Positions 25,988 to 34,645 of a stretch of DNA of 64,000 nt are shown piece by piece. Source of the DNA: an uncultured bacterium. Its GTDB lineage: Bacteria; Cyanobacteriota; Vampirovibrionia; Gastranaerophilales; Gastranaerophilaceae. Under the pieces are notes generated by a model. The model ran no database searches. It had not been told where the DNA came from and worked only from the letters and a program-made list of their open reading frames with translations. Location of the stretch: positions 1 through 64,000 of the forward strand of contig CATLLN010000001.1 of assembly GCA_950022695.1 (NCBI GenBank), written 5' to 3'. Every line of letters begins with the position of its first letter. Within the stretch, counting starts at the first letter, position 1. Made by a program: the position numbers and the translations under genes.

Positions 25988-26030
25988 ATAGTTGAGATTA
26001 CATAGAAATAATTGGCAGCACTATTTATCC
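25988..26030 (+). repeat. 43-bp repeat, copy R3
   Basis: Ungapped copy between R2 and the sigma-factor terminator. It is the copy closest to R4 (33/43 identical). Confidence 0.7.
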
Positions 26031-26056
26031 CCTCGTGTTTATGTAAAGTAGAATTG

Positions 26057-26076
26057 AGCCGCGTTTGCGGCTTTTT
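26057..26076 (+). terminator. Intrinsic terminator of the sigma-factor gene
   Basis: A 6-bp GC-rich stem (26057-26062 with 26067-26072) is followed by TTTT, which runs into the stop codon of the convergent cobO. Confidence 0.8.
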
Positions 26077-26659
26077 AATATTCAATACCTTTACGTGCGG
26101 CAATTCCTGTGTCCCAATAGTGTTTTACAGGTTCAATTTTTGATACAAGGTGTGCAATTTCTACAATTTTCGGGTGCGCATTTCTTCCTGTTAAAACAAT
26201 TTCCATTTCATCGGGTTTGTTTTTTAAAACATCAACAACTTCATCTACATCAAGAATTCCAAGATCGATTGCGATATTTGCTTCATCAAGGATTATAAGC
26301 TGGTATTCGTGGTTTTGGATTGCTTGTTTTGCGATTTCCCAGCCTTTTTTTATTTCTTCTTTGTCTTTGTCATTTTGATTGTCTTTATATATGATTCTGT
26401 CAAGTCCGGCTTGAACGATTTTAAGATTTTCTGATATTTCAGGTGAAAGCTCGCGGAAAGAATTCAGTTCGCCGTAATCATTTCCACCTTTTGTAAACAT
26501 AACAATAAGCACTTTCCAACATCTGCCAAGTGCGCGCATTGCAAGCCCTAAAGAGGCGGTGGTTTTGCCTTTGCCGTTTCCTGTGTAGACTTGAATATAA
26601 CCGTGCTGTGCCCAGTTAGGATTTATTAAATTGTTGTTGCAGTTTACCATATTTCCCAT
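26075..26659 (-). CDS. cobO: Cob(I)yrinic acid a,c-diamide adenosyltransferase
   Basis: CobO/BtuR-type enzyme that adds the adenosyl ligand of coenzyme B12. The 194-residue protein has the P-loop YTGNGKGKTTASLGLAMRA near residues 22-40, LDEANIAIDLGI as Walker B, VVLTGRNAHPK and the C-terminal KxGIEY ending. Length is normal. No other cobalamin gene is in the window, so it may act in corrinoid salvage. The start could also be the second ATG (26650). Confidence 0.95.
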   Translation of the reverse strand: MGNMVNCNNNLINPNWAQHGYIQVYTGNGKGKTTASLGLAMRALGRCWKVLIVMFTKGGNDYGELNSFRELSPEISENLKIVQAGLDRIIYKDNQNDKDKEEIKKGWEIAKQAIQNHEYQLIILDEANIAIDLGILDVDEVVDVLKNKPDEMEIVLTGRNAHPKIVEIAHLVSKIEPVKHYWDTGIAARKGIEY

Positions 26660-26677
26660 TTATTATATATTAAAATT

Positions 26678-27193
26678 ATGAATATGAAAACGGATTTAAG
26701 GATTAGAGCAAAAGATATTCGAAAAAGCTTACCGATTTGTGAAATTTCTGAAAAATTAATAAAGTTGGTGCGAAATCATGCCGCTTATATTGAATCAAAA
26801 AATGTTATGCTTTTTTATCCGACTAAATACGAGGTTGATTTGCGTGGTCTGCTTGGGGATGATAAGAATTTTTATTTTCCGCGTGTAAAAGATGAAAATC
26901 TTTTAATTTGTCCTTATATAGTTGGGGACAGATTAGAAAAATCCTGTTTTAATATATTAGAGCCTTGCAGTGAACCTGTTGATGCAAGTATTTTGGATTT
27001 AATAATTGTTCCTGCGCTTATGGTTGATAAAAAGGGGTATAGACTTGGTTATGGTGGCGGATATTACGATAGGCTGCTTGACAAGCTTAGTTCAAGTGTA
27101 AAAACAATTTGTGCGCTGCCTGAAGAATTGGTAATTGAAGAGCTGCCGCGTGATGATTTTGATATCCCTGTGGATTTTGTAATAAGTTTCTAA
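26678..27193 (+). CDS. 5-formyltetrahydrofolate cyclo-ligase
   Basis: Converts 5-formyl-THF to 5,10-methenyl-THF with ATP. The 171-residue protein shows MLFYPTKYEVDL, a substrate loop ending FYFPRV, and the diagnostic LGYGGGYYDRLL near residue 130. DFDIPVDFVISF closes the protein as in the family. A TATATT box ends six bases before the ATG, with no ribosome site; an in-frame ATG lies at 26684. It is divergent from cobO. Confidence 0.95.
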   Translation: MNMKTDLRIRAKDIRKSLPICEISEKLIKLVRNHAAYIESKNVMLFYPTKYEVDLRGLLGDDKNFYFPRVKDENLLICPYIVGDRLEKSCFNILEPCSEPVDASILDLIIVPALMVDKKGYRLGYGGGYYDRLLDKLSSSVKTICALPEELVIEELPRDDFDIPVDFVISF

Positions 27194-27196
27194 TTT

Positions 27197-27225
27197 AAAA
27201 CGACCCGCTGATAGCGGGTCGTTTT
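27197..27225 (+). terminator. Intrinsic terminator
   Basis: A perfect 13-bp stem (27197-27209 with 27213-27225) ends in TTTT. It follows the cyclo-ligase stop directly and can act on both strands between the converging genes. Confidence 0.85.
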
Positions 27226-27265
27226 AGTGTTTGTCGGGTTAGTTTATTTTCGGGTATTGTGTTAT

Positions 27266-27793
27266 TTAGGCGAATGTATATTTAGGAGCCATATCTTTTA
27301 TGCCTTTGTCTCGGCCTTCTTTAGCTGCTTGAAGTTCTGCTTCGATTGATTTTCCTAAAGCTTCAAGTTTTTCTTTTTCCTGAGTAATTCGTTCTTCTTC
27401 GACTTTCAGGTTTCTTGTTTCAATTTGCATTGCGCGGTCTCTGCCTTGTTCATAAAGTTTTCTCATTATGAATGCTTGGTATTGTTGCTGTTGTTGAGCG
27501 TTTTGTTGTTGACCTTGCATTTGCTGCATGTACATCTGCTGCATATAAGGAGCATTTTGCTGCATATATTGTAATGAACTATTATGTGCAAATGACAGAT
27601 AATTCATTGTTCTGCCCATCATTGAGCCAGGGGTATTAAGCATTTCGCCTATTGAAATCCCGCCGCTTGCAATTGTTGCTGCATACTGTTGTAAATCTCT
27701 TAATTTTTTTGTCAGCTTGATGAGACGATATTCGACATTACTTCTTTGATAAATCAAATCGTGCACTCGAGCTGTAAACATTAGAATGCCCAT
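27266..27793 (-). CDS. Q/M-rich hypothetical protein (175 aa)
   Basis: A 175-residue soluble protein. The N-terminus is helical (TARVHDLIYQRSNVEYRLIKLTKKLRDLQQYAA), the centre is glutamine- and methionine-rich (about 80-105) and the C-terminal region is a coiled coil (KVEEERITQEKEKLEALGKS). I do not recognise a family; composition is reminiscent of small structural or secretion-associated proteins. The start could also be M5 (27781). AGGTAGGG lies upstream. Transcribed after clpP, but a terminator separates them. Confidence 0.65.
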   Translation of the reverse strand: MGILMFTARVHDLIYQRSNVEYRLIKLTKKLRDLQQYAATIASGGISIGEMLNTPGSMMGRTMNYLSFAHNSSLQYMQQNAPYMQQMYMQQMQGQQQNAQQQQQYQAFIMRKLYEQGRDRAMQIETRNLKVEEERITQEKEKLEALGKSIEAELQAAKEGRDKGIKDMAPKYTFA

Positions 27794-27851
27794 TGTACTA
27801 ACCCTACCTTTTTAATTTTAATAACTAACCTTTTTTAACCTACATCTATAT

Positions 27852-27885
27852 AAAAACATGCAATATCAAGTTATTGCATGTTTTT
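27852..27885 (-). terminator. Intrinsic terminator of clpP
   Basis: A perfect 14-bp AT-rich stem (27852-27865 with 27872-27885) ends in a T-run on the minus strand, 29 bases after the clpP stop. Confidence 0.8.
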
Positions 27886-27914
27886 GGGTATATATTAAGT
27901 TTTCTTAACAATTG

Positions 27915-28529
27915 TTATTTTGAAGTACGTTCTACAACTTTATCGATAAGTCCGTATTCCATTGCTTCATATGCAGTTAGGAAGTGGTCACGTTCACAGT
28001 CATCTTTTACTTTGTCAAATGGCTGACCTGAATTTTCTGCCATAATTCCGATTAACATATCTTTCATTCTGCGAATTTCTTTTGCTTCAAGTTCAATATC
28101 TGTTGCTTGACCTTGAGCACCGCCTAAAGGCTGGTGAATCATAACTCTTGCATTTGGAAGAGCAAGTCTTTTACCTTTAGCGCCTGAACATAGCAAAAAC
28201 GCACCCATAGAAGCCGCATCACCAAGACAGATTGTAGAAACATCTGATTTAATAAGGTTCATTGTGTCATAAATCGCCATACCTGCTGTGATTACACCGC
28301 CAGGGCTATTAATATAAAGCATAATATCTTTTTCTGAATTTTCACTGTCTAAAAGCAAAAGCTGTGCAACAATTGAATTTGCGACTTCATCATTGATTTC
28401 TGTCCCCAAGAAAATAATTCTTTCTCTTAAAAGTCTTGAAAAGATATCAAATGAACGCTCTCCGCGTGAAGAAGCTTCAATAACTGTAGGCACATAGCCC
28501 ATTATTTTCATATAAGTTTCCTGATCCAT
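27915..28529 (-). CDS. clpP: ATP-dependent Clp protease proteolytic subunit
   Basis: ClpP forms the tetradecameric serine-protease chamber used by ClpX/ClpC ATPases. The 204-residue protein has Ser107 in GDAASMGAF and His132 in MIHQPLGG; the third residue is expected in the [11 protein letters not shown] region. The N-terminal [13 protein letters not shown] contains a short propeptide-like stretch. AAGGAGAGCC precedes the ATG. It stands alone, without clpX behind it. Orphan Clp_N and ClpX zinc-finger proteins are encoded 4-8 kb away on the same strand. Confidence 0.98.
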   Translation of the reverse strand: MDQETYMKIMGYVPTVIEASSRGERSFDIFSRLLRERIIFLGTEINDEVANSIVAQLLLLDSENSEKDIMLYINSPGGVITAGMAIYDTMNLIKSDVSTICLGDAASMGAFLLCSGAKGKRLALPNARVMIHQPLGGAQGQATDIELEAKEIRRMKDMLIGIMAENSGQPFDKVKDDCERDHFLTAYEAMEYGLIDKVVERTSK

Positions 28530-28628
28530 ATGGCTCTCCTTTTTTTATTATTATACTACAAAAAATATATTGTAAAAATACGTAAGGTTATGTATAATAA
28601 TTTATGTATATTGAAAAGGAGAAAGTGT

Positions 28629-29470
28629 ATGAAATTTAACAATATCTTTAAAAATCGGGGGGGGGTAACTGTTTAAGGCTTAATTTAAGCGGGTTTCAGC
28701 TATCTCCTAGAAAAGCATTTACTTTAGCCGAAGTTTTGATTACTTTAGGCATAATTGGTGTTGTTGCTGCTATGACCATTCCGAATTTAATTGCTAATGC
28801 GCAGAAAAAATCTGTTGTATCAGGACTTCAGGAAGCGCAATCTATTTTAAATCAAGCGGTTAAAATGTATTCTTATGAATCTGATGAAGAAGGTACAGGG
28901 GATTTTGACACAAGTTTGGATTCAAAAGCGTTTGCCCAAAAATATTTTGAACCGTATTTGAAAGTCGCAAGAGTTTGTGAAAACATGTCTGACGGTTGTT
29001 GGAAAACTGAAAACTTTTACGGTTATTACGATTTAGGAATGAACCGCAAAACTGACACTATTAAATACAGTCTTGTGCTAAATAATGGTATGATACTCGG
29101 ATTTGGTAAAATTCATGGTTATAATCTTCATTCAATAATTGTAGATATTAATGGTCAGGGTAGAAGAAATATTATGGGTAAAGATGTATTTGTATTTTAT
29201 CCGTTTAACAGTGAAGCCTTGTGTGCCGGTTATAACAAAGATAAAGCTAAAATGATTAAAAACGGAATTTATCCTGGAAGTTTTGATAATTGTGGTGTCC
29301 CTCATGTTATTTTTTCAAGAGAAGAAATTTTAGCACCAAATAAATTGCTTCGTGCTTGTAACAAAGATGTAGCACCTGATGGCGGAGGTCGAACAGGTGC
29401 CGGTTCAGCATGTGCGGCTTTAATTTTCAAAGACGGTTGGAAAATCAGCCGCGATTATCCTTGGAAATAG
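28629..29470 (+). CDS. Prepilin-type protein, out of frame at a G9 tract
   Basis: The ATG at 28629 has a strong AAGGAG site, but reading from it hits a stop at 28674, just past nine consecutive G (28657-28665). The frame reached by adding one G reads NCLRLNLSGFQLSPRKAF, then the class III leader FTLAEVLITLGIIGVVAAMTIPNL, then a pseudopilin-like domain to 29470. Cleavage is expected before F, with Glu at +5. Intact length would be about 280 residues. The frame without the tract has no good start (only TTG 28736, inside the leader). This fits a phase-variable gene in the OFF state, or a homopolymer sequencing error. Confidence 0.8.
28657..28665 (+). repeat. Poly-G tract (G9)
   Basis: Nine Gs in an AT-rich genome, preceded by C, placed about ten codons into the prepilin gene. 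Seven or ten Gs would put the ATG and the pilin domain in the same frame. Confidence 0.9.
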
Positions 29471-30693
29471 GGGTACTCGCCGCACGGGGAATTATTGGGT
29501 AATGTTATTATAAAAGTTGTTCCGTTTGCAGGTTTACTTATGATATCGATTTTACCGTTGTGAAGTTTTACAAATTCTTTTGCAATAGTAAGCCCGAGTC
29601 CGGTTGAAGTTTCGGATTTTGATAGTGAATCTGCAATCTGGAAAAACTTATTAAATATTTTTTTATGATATTTTTTATCAATTCCGATTCCTTCATCTTT
29701 GATTGAAATATAAACAGAGTTATCTTTTTTCCCGGCTTTTATATGTATTTCAGAATTCTGTGGAGAAAACTTTATTGCGTTTCCAAGAAGGTTAAAAATT
29801 ACCTGTTGAAGTTTTATATAATCACCGCTCAAATTCAGGTTTTCATCAACATCTTTAACTACTTTTACCCCTTTTTTTTGATAAAGTGGTTTTAGTATAT
29901 TACAGACTTCTTCTATTAAGATATTAATATCAACAGATGAAATATTTAATTTAACTGTATTTGATTCAAGTTTTGAAATATCAAGAATTTCGTTAATCAT
30001 TCCTAACAGGCGAACCCCTGCAATTCTTATATCATCAATATATTCAGCTTGCTTTTGAGTAAGTTCGCCAAATATCCTGTTTCCCAGAATCTCTGAAAAT
30101 CCGATTATTGAATTCAAAGGTGTACGCAAGTCGTGCGAAATATTTGCAATAAATTGGTTTTGAAGTTTTTCGTTGGCTTTTATTTTTTTATTTTGTTTTT
30201 TTATTGTTTCATAAGCCTGCTGAGTTTCAATTATACCTTCTTCAAGTGCCTTAACCTGCATTTGCAAAACTTTTGAAAGTTCCAAATCTTTTATCAGGTT
30301 AGAAATAATTTGAGAACAGGTCTTAAAAATAAGTTTTTCATCAGGTGTAAAATTAGGGGTAAAGTTTTTTTTATCACGAAAGATTACAAGTAGCCCAAAA
30401 ACAGTGTCTTTAACTAATAAGCGTCTGCAAAGATTATTTTCACCAGGAAAAATCGGAGGTTCTTGAAGGTTGTATAAATTTTTTGAGGTCTTTTCATCAA
30501 GTTTTATATCTTCATAAATCTCATAATTTTTCCCGAATTCAAGGGTTAATCGCTCAGGTGTAACATAAAAAATTGCAGCAGAATCAAACCTGATTATTTC
30601 ATTCAGTACATCAAATATTTCATCTGCGTGGGAATTTTTATTTAAATCAAGTTCGTAGAATTTATTAATTTTTTCTACTGCGTTTTTGAACAA
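29455..30693 (-). CDS. Soluble sensor histidine kinase
   Basis: A 412-residue histidine kinase without membrane segments. The N-terminal 1-140 looks like a GAF-type sensor, a coiled coil runs 145-178, and HisKA has His187 in FIANISHDLRTPLNS. The HATPase domain has NLLGNAIKFSP, IKDEGIGID, FNKFFQ and STGLGLTIAKE. It starts with TTG immediately after the hpt stop and uses GAGG in the hpt tail. It is the last gene of the 36518-29455 operon and overlaps the pilin gene end by 16 bases. No response regulator adjoins. Confidence 0.9.
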   Translation of the reverse strand: MFKNAVEKINKFYELDLNKNSHADEIFDVLNEIIRFDSAAIFYVTPERLTLEFGKNYEIYEDIKLDEKTSKNLYNLQEPPIFPGENNLCRRLLVKDTVFGLLVIFRDKKNFTPNFTPDEKLIFKTCSQIISNLIKDLELSKVLQMQVKALEEGIIETQQAYETIKKQNKKIKANEKLQNQFIANISHDLRTPLNSIIGFSEILGNRIFGELTQKQAEYIDDIRIAGVRLLGMINEILDISKLESNTVKLNISSVDINILIEEVCNILKPLYQKKGVKVVKDVDENLNLSGDYIKLQQVIFNLLGNAIKFSPQNSEIHIKAGKKDNSVYISIKDEGIGIDKKYHKKIFNKFFQIADSLSKSETSTGLGLTIAKEFVKLHNGKIDIISKPANGTTFIITLPNNSPCGEYPYFQG

Positions 30694-31227
30694 TTAAACC
30701 TCTTTGTAACCGATGTATCTAAGGTTTCTGTAATATCCGTCATAGTCTAAACCGTAGCCTACAACAAATTTATCATCAACTTCAAACCCGTAATAATCCG
30801 GTTCGATATTCACTTTTCTTGTAATTTTTTTATCCAGAAGTGAACAGAATTTCAAAGATTTTACGTTGAAATTTATTCCCATAAAATCAATAAGGAATTT
30901 TGCAGTTAACCCTGTATCAACGATGTCTTCGATAATAAGAACGTTTTTCCCGTTAAGGTCAGGAAGCTTGATATCTACGGCGTTAACTTTGCCGGATGTA
31001 GTTGTAGCAGAACCATAGCTTGATAGTCTGATAAATTCCATCTTTAAAGGCATATCAAGATTTTTTACAAGGTCAGTTGCAAACATTACAGCACCTTTTA
31101 AAACACAGATCGCTATAACTTCTTCCCCGTTATAAAATTTGTTCATTTCATCAGCCAGCTCTTTGATTCTTGATTGAAGCTGTTCTTCGCTGAATAATAC
31201 TTTTAAATCTTCGATTTTAATTTCCAT
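30694..31227 (-). CDS. hpt: Hypoxanthine phosphoribosyltransferase
   Basis: Salvages hypoxanthine/guanine with PRPP. The 177-residue protein has the PRPP loop VLIIEDIVDTGLTAKFL near 95-110, the flexible loop RLSSYGSATTTSGK and the C-terminal DYYGFEVDDKFVVGYGLDYDGYYRNL. It overlaps tilS by 11 bases. The tilS-hpt order is also conserved in Bacilli, supporting both calls. Confidence 0.96.
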   Translation of the reverse strand: MEIKIEDLKVLFSEEQLQSRIKELADEMNKFYNGEEVIAICVLKGAVMFATDLVKNLDMPLKMEFIRLSSYGSATTTSGKVNAVDIKLPDLNGKNVLIIEDIVDTGLTAKFLIDFMGINFNVKSLKFCSLLDKKITRKVNIEPDYYGFEVDDKFVVGYGLDYDGYYRNLRYIGYKEV

Positions 31228-32560
31228 TTTCGCCCTCTTTATAAAATTTCATTCTGTGTGTTGCTTTTTTTGTTATTTTAATCTTATCGCTTATTCCAAG
31301 CCCGATTGCCCATAAGATTTCATTATCAAAGGCAAGGAAAAATAAATTATCTTTTTCGTGGTTGGGAATTTTTTTCTCGTTTAAGTATTTTTTTAGTTTT
31401 TGAGTGCCTTTGAGTCCGAAAGGTTTTATTATATCGCCTTCAAGCCGTGTTCTTAAGTCAAAATCAATAGGTTCTGACAGTTGAACATATGCTATTTTTT
31501 CGCTGTCTTTCGGAAACTTTTTAACTTCTTTATCAAATTTTTCAAGCTCAAATACATATCCGTCAAATTTGTAGCTTCCTTCTTTTGTAATACGAATGAA
31601 AGGACTTAACGGAGTTTTTTGTGTAATGATTTCAATAAATTTATCACTTGTAAAAATCCATAAATCGCTTGTCAATGAACAGGTTTTACCGGATTTTGAA
31701 CTTGAGTTTTCTTTTATAAATTCTAAAATATTAAAAATCTTTTTCCTGTCATAATCAAGGTTATATTTAATAAACATGTTATAAATAATACGTTTTTGAA
31801 CAGATGTTGATAGATTTAAAAATTTTTTTGTTGAAATCTTATTATTAACAGATATTTTGTTTAAAATTTGGTTTAAATATTCTTCTATAATTTCTGTTTC
31901 TTCTTTTGCAATTTCGGATAGTGAATTTATTGAATCTACAGCGTTTGAATTAACTTTTTGAAGCGCAGGCATAATGTTTGCTCGGATGAAATTCCTTTTA
32001 TATTTGGTATTAGAATTTGAGCTGTCGTTATTTGGATTTAGGTGATGTTTTTGACAGTATGTTTCGATTTCATTTCTTGTGATGTCAAGCAAAGGGCGGT
32101 AAAATATTCCGCGTCTTTCGTTTATTCCCTGTAAGCCGGAAATACCTGTCCCTGTTGCAATCCTGTATATTAAGGTCTCAGCATTATCGTTTTTGTTGTG
32201 TGCTGTAAAAACTATTTGGCTGTTAAATTTTTTTGCACAGTGTTTAAAAAAATCATACCTTGCATCTCTTGCTGCTGTTTCTGTTTTTGGAACATTTGAT
32301 GCTAAATTTTCACTGTAGAATTCGATACCAAGAGATTCACAGAAATTTTTACAGTTAATTTCTTCGTTATCGCTTTCTTCCCCGCGCCATTTGTGGTTTA
32401 CGTGGATTGCAATGATTTTGTTTTTTGTACTGTGATGTAAAGCATCTAAAAGACACATTGAATCATATCCGCCTGAAAATGCTGCAAGATAAACTAAATC
32501 CGGTTTATCTAAATCGTGTTTTTGCAAAAAAGATTTAATTGTTTCGCGAATTTTGCTCAT
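31217..32560 (-). CDS. tilS: tRNA(Ile)-lysidine synthase
   Basis: TilS modifies C34 of the AUA-reading tRNA(Ile) to lysidine. The 447-residue protein has the PP-loop SGGYDS (29-34), HVNHKWRGEES, TAHNKNDNAET, GTGISGLQGI and NSNTKYKRNFIR. The C-terminal TilS domain is present (IKPFGLKGTQKLKKYLNEKKIP). The usual SGGxDS has Tyr at the variable position, which is tolerated. The gene begins two bases after the stop of the Clp_N gene. Confidence 0.96.
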   Translation of the reverse strand: MSKIRETIKSFLQKHDLDKPDLVYLAAFSGGYDSMCLLDALHHSTKNKIIAIHVNHKWRGEESDNEEINCKNFCESLGIEFYSENLASNVPKTETAARDARYDFFKHCAKKFNSQIVFTAHNKNDNAETLIYRIATGTGISGLQGINERRGIFYRPLLDITRNEIETYCQKHHLNPNNDSSNSNTKYKRNFIRANIMPALQKVNSNAVDSINSLSEIAKEETEIIEEYLNQILNKISVNNKISTKKFLNLSTSVQKRIIYNMFIKYNLDYDRKKIFNILEFIKENSSSKSGKTCSLTSDLWIFTSDKFIEIITQKTPLSPFIRITKEGSYKFDGYVFELEKFDKEVKKFPKDSEKIAYVQLSEPIDFDLRTRLEGDIIKPFGLKGTQKLKKYLNEKKIPNHEKDNLFFLAFDNEILWAIGLGISDKIKITKKATHRMKFYKEGENGN

Positions 32561-32562
32561 AA

Positions 32563-33927
32563 TTACTGTGCTTTTGCGATATGTTTTTTAATGCCTTCTC
32601 TAATTTCCACAACATCTGTTCCAAGCTGCTCTAATGCCTGCATCGCAAGTGAATCGGGTTCAGTTGTTATAGCATAAAGCAAGTCAGATGATTCAATTTT
32701 TGTTTTATTTTGTTTTTTTGCGTATTCCCAGGCTGTTTCCAGAACACGTTTTGCACGTTTAGTGAATACCATTTCGTTTTCAAAGTATTCATTGCCATAG
32801 CCAATAATCTGTTCAATTATAATACGTGCATCACGGATATTGATTTCGAGTTCATTTAATACAACTGCACCAATTCCTGTTGCTTCACCAATTATACCAA
32901 GCAAAAACATTTCAGTACCAACAACGCCTCTGCCGATTCTTCGCGCTTCTTGTTTTGCAAGGCGAAGGATTGTAAGTGTTTCAGGCATTTGTTTTTCGAT
33001 TGGTTTGATAATTCCGTGGGCAAGGTCATCGTCATTAATATTTAATTCTTTAAAAATATTATACGCAACACCTTTTTTGGTTTTTAAAAGCCCCAAAATC
33101 ATATGTTCCGGCAGAACCTCTGAAGAACCGAGTTCTTTAGCTGTTTGAAGCGCCAGACTCATTGCGATAAATGCGTTTGGAGTAAACACAATTTGGCGTC
33201 CTTCATACTCAGCCTGACGAGAATCTATATGAGACAATTTTTCTTCAAAAATCTCATCAGTAATTCCGAAATCTGAAAGAATTTTAGCTAAATCAGAGTC
33301 TTTATCTTCCAATATAGATGAAATAATTTGTTCTGTACCAAGGATTTCGTAGTTTGATGTTGAAAGTTTAGAAACCGCACGTTCAAATATTTTTGATGAT
33401 TTTTCGTTATCAAAAAGAGAGTCGGTTTCCTGTGTTAAATTAACTTCCTGTTCTTTGTTTTCATCAAGTTCAGGGTGAAAATCTTTTTTTGCTTTACGTT
33501 GTACAAGTTTTTCAATTAGCGGTTTTGACTTTTCAATATCAAAATCAAGGTGTTCCAGATATTCTCGAATTTTGGAATACTTATCATTGATTGCTGCTAA
33601 AACCAGGTGTTCATAATGTACAGTAGGGTTTCCTGATTTTTCAATCAAATCCATAGTATTGGTTAAAATCCGTTTGAAATCTTCACTGAATGGTATTGCA
33701 GAATTCATATCAGATTCTTCAATATTCAGGCTAAGATATATTTCTTCTGCCAGTCTTTCGTATGTTATATCGTAAGTTTTAAAGATTTTTGCAACAAAAC
33801 CTTTTGTTTCTTTGACAAGAGCAAGAAGCAAATGTTCAGCCAAAACCTTATCTGAGTGGTCATAAATGGCGATATTTTGAGCTTCTACTATTACGTTGAC
33901 TGCTTTTTCAGTAAATTTTTCAAACAA
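32563..33927 (-). CDS. Six-repeat Clp_N domain protein without ATPase
   Basis: A 454-residue protein built of Clp amino-terminal repeats and nothing else. I count six: about 5-68, 79-144, 173-238, 248-313, 315-380 and 387-452, i.e. three tandem double domains. Each has the 'f..ea..iA...g...v..eHlLlaLl' pattern (AEHLLLALVKE, YEHLVLAAIND, PEHMILGLLK, TEMFLLGIIGE). There is no Walker A/B motif and no AAA+ domain, unlike ClpC or ClpB. It probably binds substrates, adaptors or arginine-phosphorylated proteins, or competes with ClpC. It starts with TTG behind AAGGA. Confidence 0.9.
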   Translation of the reverse strand: MFEKFTEKAVNVIVEAQNIAIYDHSDKVLAEHLLLALVKETKGFVAKIFKTYDITYERLAEEIYLSLNIEESDMNSAIPFSEDFKRILTNTMDLIEKSGNPTVHYEHLVLAAINDKYSKIREYLEHLDFDIEKSKPLIEKLVQRKAKKDFHPELDENKEQEVNLTQETDSLFDNEKSSKIFERAVSKLSTSNYEILGTEQIISSILEDKDSDLAKILSDFGITDEIFEEKLSHIDSRQAEYEGRQIVFTPNAFIAMSLALQTAKELGSSEVLPEHMILGLLKTKKGVAYNIFKELNINDDDLAHGIIKPIEKQMPETLTILRLAKQEARRIGRGVVGTEMFLLGIIGEATGIGAVVLNELEINIRDARIIIEQIIGYGNEYFENEMVFTKRAKRVLETAWEYAKKQNKTKIESSDLLYAITTEPDSLAMQALEQLGTDVVEIREGIKKHIAKAQ

Positions 33928-33941
33928 GATTTCTTTCCTTA

Positions 33942-34226
33942 TTATTCTTCAATATCTTCTTCATCTTCATCGATTGGTTCAAGACTTTCAATATATTCCT
34001 GAACTTTATCGAATTCATCATCATTGTCGATTGTTTCAAAGAAAACTTCTTCGCCTTCTTCTGTATATCTCATAAGCACAACTTCAGGATCTTCATCTTG
34101 TGTATCAGCTTCGATTAAAAGCGCGTATTGTTTTCCCTCAAATTCAATGATATCATACAATTCACATTTGATTACAGTACCGTCATCATCTGTGATTTCA
34201 ATGATATTTTCTTCGTTAATTGCCAT
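33942..34226 (-). CDS. DUF1292 family protein
   Basis: A 94-residue, very acidic protein (ITDDDGTVIKCELYDIIEFEGKQYALL and EVVLMRYTEEGEEVFFETI) matching the DUF1292/YrzB family of unknown function. In Firmicutes this gene neighbours ruvX (yrrK), as here. AAGGAGAAA precedes the ATG. Function unknown. Confidence 0.85.
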   Translation of the reverse strand: MAINEENIIEITDDDGTVIKCELYDIIEFEGKQYALLIEADTQDEDPEVVLMRYTEEGEEVFFETIDNDDEFDKVQEYIESLEPIDEDEEDIEE

Positions 34227-34238
34227 AGTTTTTTCTCC

Positions 34239-34643
34239 TTAATTTTTGCGTGACAGGTATTGTTCCAGTATAATACAAGCACTTTCAATATCAACTAATC
34301 CTTTATCTTTTCGGAAGTCTATTTTTTTATTACGAAGATTTTCTTCTGCTGTATCAGAAGTTAACCTTTCGTCTTCAAATAAAACCTCGTAATTTTTAAT
34401 TTTTGCGGCAAAATTTTCACAATTTTCTGCCTGAAAGCCTTTTGTCCCGTCCATATTGAGCGGAAGCCCTACTACAATTTTCTTAACATTGTTTTCTTTT
34501 GCAATTTTGTAAATAGTTTCAAGCGCTTTATCTTCAGGCTCGCGCGGAATGTATGAATGACCGTTTGAAAGCATTAAAAGATAGTCGCTTAGTGCGATTC
34601 CAATCCTTTTTGTGCCGATATCAAGTGCCATTACTTTGTACAT
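34239..34643 (-). CDS. ruvX: Putative pre-16S rRNA nuclease / Holliday junction resolvase-like
   Basis: YqgF/RuvX family, an RNase H-fold nuclease thought to mature 16S rRNA. The 134-residue protein has ALDIGTKRIGIALSD with the first catalytic Asp, IVVGLPLNMDGTKG, FEDERLTS with the acidic pair, and DIESACIILEQYL with the last Asp. The start at 34643 (MYKVMALDIG) lies two bases after the upstream stop; the ATG at 34658 would overlap that gene. Confidence 0.92.
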   Translation of the reverse strand: MYKVMALDIGTKRIGIALSDYLLMLSNGHSYIPREPEDKALETIYKIAKENNVKKIVVGLPLNMDGTKGFQAENCENFAAKIKNYEVLFEDERLTSDTAEENLRNKKIDFRKDKGLVDIESACIILEQYLSRKN

Positions 34644-34645
34644 TA

